Part shown: one piece after another, positions 8,902-13,183 of the stretch | How the letters are laid out: every line of letters begins with the position of its first letter | How positions within the stretch are numbered: position 1 is the first letter of the stretch | Assembly (NCBI GenBank): GCA_964542965.1 | Contig: CAZIVH010000025.1 | Span: 1-13,183, forward strand | DNA: 13,183 nt | From: CAJBLF01 sp964542965 | Lineage (GTDB): Bacteria; Patescibacteriota; Gracilibacteria; Absconditabacterales; Absconditicoccaceae | Reading direction: 5' to 3' | Program-made: the position numbers and the translations under genes | Notes under the pieces: generated by a model | Told to the model about the DNA's origin: nothing | What the model saw: only the letters and a program-made list of their open reading frames with translations | The model's database searches: none

Positions 8902-8936
8902 GCTCCGTTCGTTTTTCGAACGGAGCATTTTTTTTT
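8902..8936 (+). terminator. Strong intrinsic terminator of the T9SS-type gene
   Basis: Ten-base stem GCTCCGTTCG (8902-8911) / CGAACGGAGC (8917-8926), five-T loop, then a run of nine or more T (8928-8936). The most stable terminator in the window; it is more GC-rich than those of the recoded genes. Confidence 0.9.
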
Positions 8937-8978
8937 ATTAAAAAAAACCCTCTCAGATGGTATTCCTTTTTGTGAGTA

Positions 8979-9051
8979 CGTCATTCCCGACTTGATTGGG
9001 AATCCAGTTTGCTATATAGTCAATTGGATTCCCGCTTTCGCGAGAATGACG
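8979..9051. repeat. CATTCCC-type palindromic intergenic repeat
   Basis: Ends CGTCATTC (8979-8986) and GAATGACG (9044-9051) are perfect inverted repeats. Inside, GGAATCCA (about 8999-9006) faces TGGATTCC (9025-9032), and ATTCCC/GGGAAT and CGCTTTCGCG form small hairpins. The motif family (ATTCCCGC...GCGGGAAT, as in Neisseria dRS3-like repeats) is very widespread in bacteria. It is non-coding; a reading frame crossing it is not a gene. Confidence 0.75.
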
Positions 9052-9121
9052 TGGTGTGGTGTGAGGGAATGAGGCCAAGACAAGAAAATATTTGTTGATA
9101 TAATTGTTTTTTAAAACTCTG

Positions 9122-9146
9122 AATTCTGCATTCTAAATTCTGCATT
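9122..9146. repeat. Short direct repeat AATTCTGCATT x2
   Basis: AATTCTGCATT at 9122-9132 and again at 9136-9146, just after the 3' end of the minus-strand prenyl synthase gene. Simple AT-rich tandem; no function visible. The stretch 9052-9121 shows no gene. Confidence 0.45.
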
Positions 9147-9150
9147 TTTT

Positions 9151-10194
9151 TTAGTGTTCGAGTTTCTCTAGTTTCTTGATAAGCGCGAGAATACTCTGTT
9201 TGGCAAGTTCGTTGAACTGGATTTCATCTAGAATCTCTCTCGCTTTTTTGCTATATGATATGACTCACGTTTTTCAAAATTCTATCGCGCCGCTTGATTC
9301 GAACATTGCTTGCAGCTCTTTGATCTGAGTTTCATTGAGCTTTTTCCCCATACAGGATTTCAGAAGATCTTTCTGTTCTGCTGTGCCCTTTTCAAAGATG
9401 TAATTGGTGAAATAGGTCTGTTGTCCTTCTTGGATATCAGTGAATGCAGATTTAGTCTTGTCTCCGAAGGTCAGATCGAGATAGTCATCTCTCATCTGGA
9501 ATGCCATGCCCATATAATTGCCGAGCTCCTTGATGAGATGCTTTTGCTCTTCGTTCGCTCAAGCGAGGATAGCTCAGGTAAGCATAGGTCTGGTAAAGGT
9601 ATAGGATGCGGTCTTGTAGGTGTTTTTTTTGTCGATCAATGAAAGGGCAGCCGGTTCGGAAACGGTCATATCGACATCGATCATTTGTCAGAGAATCACT
9701 TCTTCGATCATGCTATGGACATTCTGTCTCGCTTCGTCCAAGAGCTTTTCGTTGAAGTCATGCTGTTTGAATCGTAATTCATATACTCGTGAAAGCAGCA
9801 GATCGCCTATGAGGATAGCTTGTCCTTCCGCTACATGTTCAGCGTTGTCTCCTTTCAGTAATGTTTTGATATACGAGTGGACGGTAAGTGCGTTGTGTCT
9901 TTTGTCGGCTTGGTCGATGATGTCGTCGTGGATGAGCGCCATAGAGTGAAGTAATTCAAAGATGATCCCGAAGTTTAGGATCGCTTTTTCGTTCATGCCT
10001 CAGAATCCCATGTAGGTGAGCCACAATCCGTAAGGTCTCAATCTTTTTCCGCCGGAGAAGATGAAGGTGTTGATATATTCGATGAATTTATTGATTTTTT
10101 TGTCGCTGATCAAGTGCTTGGATTGCTCGATTTTTTCGTTCACATAGGTCTGCAATATGCCGTCAAATGTAGTTTTGAACGTAGCTAAATCCAT
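9151..10194 (-). CDS. Polyprenyl (geranylgeranyl/farnesyl-type) diphosphate synthase
   Basis: 347 aa trans-prenyltransferase that condenses IPP with allylic diphosphates. It has all core motifs: GGKRLRP (48-54), first Asp-rich motif DDIID (90-94), GQMIDVD (169-175), the KT pair (194-195) and second Asp-rich motif QMRDDYLD (233-240). Met and Ala sit at the fifth and fourth positions before DDIID, with no bulky aromatic, which tends to allow products longer than farnesyl; this is inference. Six of 23 glycines are TGA (Gly65, 169, 207, 212, 307, 310); Gly169 of the GQ motif is family-conserved. ATG at 10194 is chosen over an upstream in-frame TTG (10203); GGGA lies just before it. Stop is TAA. 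The gene stands alone with no isoprenoid genes beside it. Product could feed quinone-like or lipid-carrier (undecaprenyl-type) synthesis. Confidence 0.95.
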
Positions 10195-10204
10195 TTTTCC
10201 CAAT

Positions 10205-10345
10205 TAATAATTAAAAATTAATAATGAAAAATGAATAATGAAAGCATCGTTGGAATTGTCTATAGTAGTATTACGATAGTCAATAATTGTTCATTACCAA
10301 CATCATGCATCATTAATCATACGTTATTCATTAATTTTGTAATTA
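10205..10345. repeat. Imperfect AT-rich inverted repeat before the prenyl synthase gene
   Basis: The left arm (about 10205-10248, AATTAAAAATTAATAATGAA core) is imperfectly mirrored by the right arm (about 10303-10345, ATTCATTAATTTTGTAATT core), roughly 75% matched by eye. It lies in the divergent intergenic region. Nature unknown; low complexity makes chance similarity possible. Confidence 0.35.
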
Positions 10346-10375
10346 TTTGGTCCATAAATGCAAATTTTTAAAAAC

Positions 10376-10403
10376 TTGACAAAAGTTAAGAAATAATTAT
10401 AAT
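10376..10403 (+). promoter_or_regulatory. Consensus sigma-70 promoter
   Basis: Perfect TTGACA (10376-10381), 16-base spacer, perfect TATAAT (10398-10403). Transcription would begin near 10410, about 23 bases before ATG 10433, giving a very short leader. The best promoter in the window. Confidence 0.8.
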
Positions 10404-10432
10404 AATAATGTTTATTATGTGATATAACTACT

Positions 10433-11548
10433 ATGGGAAAATTTAAAGACTGAGTAAGTGATGCCGGACTTAGGACAGGAAATACTATCGCAACTCCATT
10501 GAGACGATGAGGATCTGCCGTAAATCGGCTACAGAACATCTGAAATCAGATAGATAGTTCAACAAAAAATATGGCAGAAGTCAGTATCCAGACAAGGAAC
10601 GCATTGACGGATAATTTGCTCAATTTTTCGAAAGTAAAGTGAAAACGATATCAGAGATTAATAAAATGATGAGTGAATTTAGTTTCTGCAGTGACGCGAA
10701 GACCATTTATGATAGCATGAGCAAGCGTGCTTAGTTCTCTCAATCAAGGCATACGAAAGCCATTCATTAAATTAGCGCCTGGTAAGCTTTTCAAGGATTT
10801 CAAAAATTCTACGAGAATTTTCAGTAAGAAGAAAGGATTTGATTTTGAAACCTATACAAGACATGAAACAGGATGAGATACTCGGGTCAACCAAATCAGA
10901 GAGAAGAGAATAGGATTTTTTGGTTGAGGAAACTCAGAAAAAAAAAAGACTAGCGAAAAACCCGTAGAAGCTGTAGTTCCGCAAAGCGCTGAGAAACAGC
11001 CAGAAGTTAAAAAAGAACCTATCGTTCTACAGAACGCAGAACCAAAAAAAGAGGAGAAAAAAATTGATGTGCCAGTGGAAAAAAAGGCCGAAGAGATAAA
11101 AAAAACGCTAGATAAACCGCAGGAAGATCCGCATGCGGAGAGTGTTATGTTTCAGGAAAAAATCAAAGAAAAGGATGATGCGTTTATAAACAAGGAATTG
11201 GCAGAAAGGGGGTATGGACCTGGAGCTGATCTCGCACCCAAGGCAACCTCTATAGCTGATATAGAAAAACAGCGCAAAGCGGAGGCGATGGCAAAGATGC
11301 AAGCTGAGATAGAAGCAAAAAAACGAAAGAATTTACCCAAAGACGAAAAAGAGAAACTCAGGAAAGAGTTTGCTAAATTATTGGATAACAGGCTTACCGA
11401 AGAATGAGTTATCGCTTGGGGAAAAAAGCATAACAAAGGGAAAGATATGGAGGAAATCCTAAGAAGAGTAGATAAAGAAAACATCACCTTCTCTACCTTT
11501 ATCGATGATGAGATCTTGGCAAAACAAGCACCGGCAAAAGCAGCATAA
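10433..11548 (+). CDS. Lys/Glu-rich protein of unknown function
   Basis: 371 aa with TGA = Gly; ten TGA codons, for example at 10451 (KDG) and the KGG pair near residue 80. I do not recognise a family. Residues 1-170 are basic (KGKRYQRLIKGG, TRRPFMIAGASVLSSL, SKKKGFDFETY) with one weakly hydrophobic stretch and no signal peptide. Residues about 170-340 are a long charged region rich in KKE, EKP and KAEAMAK, likely disordered and then coiled coil. The C-terminus ends KQAPAKAA. Read with the standard code only a 112-residue piece (11069-11407) is open. A perfect promoter 30 bases upstream suggests high expression. No Shine-Dalgarno is evident; ATG 10433 is the first ATG after the promoter. Cytoplasmic; a DNA- or RNA-associated or scaffold role is possible but not shown. 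Confidence 0.85.
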
Positions 11549-11551
11549 AAT

Positions 11552-11664
11552 TAACTAACAACTAACAATTATGGAATTGTATTGAAAAAACTGTTGTTGT
11601 ACGACTGTAGTCGATGATTTTACAAATACTATCATTATTCGTTGTTAGTCGTTCACTGTTAACT
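11552..11664. repeat. Imperfect inverted repeat between convergent genes
   Basis: TTAACTAACAACTAACAA (from about 11552) is imperfectly mirrored by TTGTTAGTCGTTCACTGTTAA (to about 11662). Between them is a perfect small palindrome CGACT-GT-AGTCG (11602-11613). It may be a shared terminator structure for the two convergent genes or a small palindromic element; no good T-run is present. Confidence 0.4.
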
Positions 11665-11974
11665 AATAGAGTTTTTCCTTATATTCCTTGATATATCTGT
11701 CTAATTCTGTTACATCATCGTCATCAGCTCTTTTGTTTCGATGTAGTTTTCCGCATGTTTTGCATTGGAAGAGTATTTTCATCTGACCATTTTTGATTTC
11801 ATACATCGTAGGATACATCATTCCTTTGCAGGTCGTATTCCTGTCTCACGGAATCTCTCAATCCACATGGAGTGAAACGAAACAATGTGGGCAGTGATTC
11901 CTGCAGGTCTTGGTAGCCTGGGATATCTCTTTCCCGCAATTGATGCAAACAAAACATTCATTGATTTTCTTCAT
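11663..11974 (-). CDS. RNHCP domain zinc-ribbon protein
   Basis: 103 aa. It matches the RNHCP family, named for its RNHCPxC motif: first Cys pair FVCINCGKEI, then TCRNHCPHC, HVDGEIPGDR, CKGMMYP, and a second zinc-binding pair CKTCGK followed by RNKRADDD. The eight Cys arranged in pairs imply bound zinc. Family role is unknown; RNA or nucleic-acid binding is plausible from the fold. Two TGA codons give the glycines of HVDG and PGDR, the latter being a signature position. ATG at 11974; stop is TAG overlapping the repeat end. It lies 35 bases downstream of the DUF559 gene on the same strand, so the two are probably co-transcribed. Confidence 0.92.
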
Positions 11975-12003
11975 ATTCCCAGACAAGAGGACTAAATGAC
12001 GTG

Positions 12004-12048
12004 CCCCCTTTACTGGAAGGGGGAGGTATCCGAATTTTCGGATGGGGG
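12004..12048. repeat. Double-hairpin palindromic element inside the DUF559 3' end
   Basis: CCCCCTT (12004-12010) pairs with AAGGGGG (12017-12023); ATCCGAA (12028-12034) pairs with TTCGGAT (12037-12043). Related in design to 3033-3116 and 12462-12486. It overlaps the last codons of the DUF559 gene and gives that protein its final residues. Confidence 0.55.
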
Positions 12049-12420
12049 ATTTAAATCTAGTTGCTTTGCTCTCTCTTCTATTTCTGCATACATATGGATA
12101 CTTACTGCTTCAAGCTTTTTATCTATATCTTTGTCACGATATCTGATGGTTTTGATTCACAATGAACATAATTTCTTATCTCTTTTTTGATCATAATCAC
12201 CTTTCTCTTCATGACTGATTCCATCGATTTCTATCGCTAGTTTCAGTTTAGGGCAATAGAAATCGAGTATATATCATTCTATAGGTTTCTGTCTGAGAAA
12301 TCTGTATCCTGTTCTATCTCATTTCAAAAGCATGTTCCAGACCAATCCTTCCGATTTAGTAGGAATCTTTCTATTGATTTGTGAATATTGCTTTAGATGA
12401 GATCTGTAAGGAAGGTGCAT
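12010..12420 (-). CDS. DUF559 / Vsr-like endonuclease-domain protein
   Basis: 136 aa. It follows the DUF559 pattern: WNMLLKGDRTGYRFLRQKPIEGYILDFYCPKLKLAIEIDG, then SHEE, DQKRDKKLCSLGIKTIRY. The family belongs to the PD-(D/E)xK-like nuclease group related to very short patch repair enzymes; D53, E68 and D70 are likely active-site acids. Three TGA codons code Gly34, Gly49 (EGY) and Gly88 (LGI), the last two at usual glycine positions. The last 15 or so residues (NPPSENSDTSPFQ) come from a palindromic repeat and are not part of the fold, suggesting the original stop was lost to an insertion. ATG 12420; no clear Shine-Dalgarno. Upstream partner of the RNHCP gene. Substrate and target unknown. Confidence 0.92.
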
Positions 12421-12461
12421 TATTTACGCGTATATCTGGTAAAATCTCCCACCGTTCCGGT

Positions 12462-12486
12462 CCCCCCTCTTTGGAAATAAAGAGGG
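12462..12486. repeat. Short CT/AG palindrome
   Basis: CCCTCTTT (12465-12472), loop GGAAAT, AAAGAGGG (12479-12486). Same style as the inner hairpins at 3033-3116. It lies between the DUF559 start and the RNA candidate. Confidence 0.5.
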
Positions 12487-12510
12487 AACATTATTTCGTC
12501 GTTTAATAGA

Positions 12511-12645
12511 CCACGCGGTCGTAGAAGACAAGTTGTGCTCCTAAAGACTTAAGAGTGGGTAGCTCCATCAGACGCAAGGCCTGACTTTATGGCTCCCAGA
12601 AGATAGATAGGAAGTAATATTCCTTCTCTCGCGTACGGGCCGCAT
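12511..12645 (+). ncRNA. Structured RNA candidate, 6S-like rod
   Basis: A 390-bp stretch (12421-12814) has no convincing gene but a higher GC content than other spacers. It can fold into one long rod: GCGG 12515/CCGC 12640, AGAAG 12523/CTTCT 12623, an open bubble (about 12528-12539 and 12612-12622), CCT 12540/AGG 12609, CTT 12548/AAG 12600, GGG 12557/CCC 12595, CCA 12565/TGG 12590, TCAG 12568/CTGA 12581, with a GCAA tetraloop at the tip (only in plus orientation). A rod with a central bubble is the 6S RNA plan. An extended -10, TGGTAAAAT (12437-12445), lies upstream. Family match is not established; it lacks the marks of tmRNA, RNase P RNA and SRP RNA. Confidence 0.4.
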
Positions 12646-12689
12646 AGTCAATCCAAGCCTATTGGTATCTGCTGATTTTTCAAGGAGAA

Positions 12690-12752
12690 ATGATGTCAGT
12701 ATGCAAACTTTTGGTATGCAAAGTGATGTTATCAGTATGTTCAGCTATATAA
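12690..12752 (+). CDS. Possible 20-residue small ORF
   Basis: AAGGAG (12682-12687) is a near-perfect Shine-Dalgarno before ATGATG (12690-12695). The frame MMSVCKLLVCKVMLSVCSAI ends at TAA 12750, right before the terminator. The peptide is hydrophobic with three Cys. GTATGCAAA occurs twice within it. Too short to be sure; it may be only the 3' part of the RNA candidate. Confidence 0.2.
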   Translation: MMSVCKLLVCKVMLSVCSAI

Positions 12753-12787
12753 AAAAACACGCTTGCCAGACAGGCTTGCGTGCTTTT
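12752..12787 (-). terminator. Terminator of the RRM gene
   Basis: CACGC..GCC (12758-12767) pairs with GGC..GCGTG (12773-12782) with a TT/TT mismatch and a 5-base loop. On the minus strand it is followed by a seven-T run (12757-12751). It lies 28 bases beyond the RRM stop. A weaker T-run (12784-12787) on the plus side could let it work in both directions. Confidence 0.75.
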
Positions 12788-12814
12788 ATAGAAAAGACGA
12801 TATGATCAGTCTCT

Positions 12815-13159
12815 TTAGAATTCAGGTATTTCCTCTTCTGTATTTTCAGCAGCAGCTCTAGCTTCTTCTCTTGCTGCTAATCTTTCAGGATTCTCTTTTG
12901 CGAAATCCACTTTTACCGCTCTTCCCATGATTTCTTGTCCGTCCATTTCCTTTTGCGCTTTAGCAGCGTCTTCAGGATTGACGAATTCTACGAAACCGAA
13001 ACCTCTGCTCTTGTTGGTCTCTGGATCGAGTTTAACTCTAGCGAAAGCGACTTCTCCGAATCTAGAGAATTCTTCCCTGAGATCTTTTCATCTCAATTTC
13101 CGATTTAGCCCACCTACGAACAATTTCGTCTGGCTGATAATGGTGTTTTCTTCTGACAT
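12815..13159 (-). CDS. RRM-domain RNA-binding protein
   Basis: 114 aa with one RNA recognition motif. RNP2 is LFVGGL (13-18) and RNP1 is RGFGFVEF (52-59), both complete with their aromatic RNA-stacking residues. Residues 85-114 are a charged, Ala/Glu-rich tail. This is the small single-RRM type common in cyanobacteria and many other bacteria, thought to bind mRNA as a chaperone, often in cold response. One TGA (Gly24, LRGKDL) would truncate the protein in the standard code. ATG 13159 gives the usual short lead into RNP2; GGG lies 4-6 bases before it. Stop is TAA. Monocistronic by its terminator. Confidence 0.95.
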
Positions 13160-13183
13160 GTACCCAAAAAAACAAAAAATAAA

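Noticed and set aside
8866..9072. Plus-strand open frame of 68 codons
   Set aside because: It runs through the terminator hairpin and the CATTCCC palindromic repeat; no ribosome site and no family resemblance.
9310..9949. Two plus-strand frames of about 110 codons
   Set aside because: Antisense to the prenyl synthase, whose motifs are complete on the minus strand.
12421..12814. tmRNA, RNase P RNA, SRP RNA or tRNA
   Set aside because: No tRNA-like end with GGTTCGAATCC, no P4-type GAAAGTCCGG core, no GGAAGCAGCC-type SRP loop.

Overview
The window reads as a Gracilibacteria (BD1-5) or Absconditabacteria (SR1) type genome of the candidate phyla radiation. The main reason is that TGA is not a stop here but a glycine codon (genetic code 25). 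Read with the standard code, most genes break into fragments. Read with TGA = Gly they become complete proteins whose TGA codons fall on family-conserved glycines: sigma-70 (NQG, NIGL), the FtsK motor (DVITG, GRKGAE, LGKGD), prenyl synthase (LGQ), RNHCP (HVD-G, P-GDR) and DUF559 (EGY, LGI). All genes end in TAA or TAG. TGG is still present as the Trp codon, which argues against the Mycoplasma code. TGA-rich genes are AT-rich.

Layout from left to right. (1) 1-711, minus: 5' part of rpoD, with an N-terminus that looks Bacteroidetes-like. (2) 956-3028, plus: ftsK. (3) 3033-3116: a triple-hairpin repeat, then a terminator fused to a promoter. (4) 3249-5291, plus: a huge GG-repeat surface protein with about 59 TGA glycines, interrupted by one in-frame TAA. 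(5) A second copy of the terminator/promoter module, then 5494-7245, plus: a second surface protein with GIGT-type fibre repeats. The two surface proteins share the same N-terminal anchor. (6) 7334-8854, plus: a Bacteroidetes-type Ig-domain protein with a type IX secretion (T9SS) sorting tail, 43 glycines and no TGA at all, followed by a strong terminator and a CATTCCC-type palindromic repeat. (7) 9151-10194, minus: a polyprenyl diphosphate synthase. (8) 10433-11548, plus: a Lys/Glu-rich protein of unknown function behind a perfect TTGACA-N16-TATAAT promoter. (9) 11663-12420, minus: an RNHCP zinc-ribbon protein and a DUF559 nuclease-like protein, probably one operon. (10) About 12511-12645: a structured RNA candidate (6S-like rod). 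(11) 12815-13159, minus: an RRM RNA-binding protein.

Housekeeping genes (rpoD, ftsK, prenyl synthase, RRM) lie around an accessory block (about 3.0-9.1 kb) of cell-surface genes. That block looks modular: two recoded surface fibres with a common promoter and anchor, and one gene that seems freshly acquired from a Bacteroidetes bacterium or is an assembly chimera. An epibiotic or predatory life on another bacterium would fit such surface proteins, but that is inference. No tRNA, rRNA, CRISPR array or transposase was seen.
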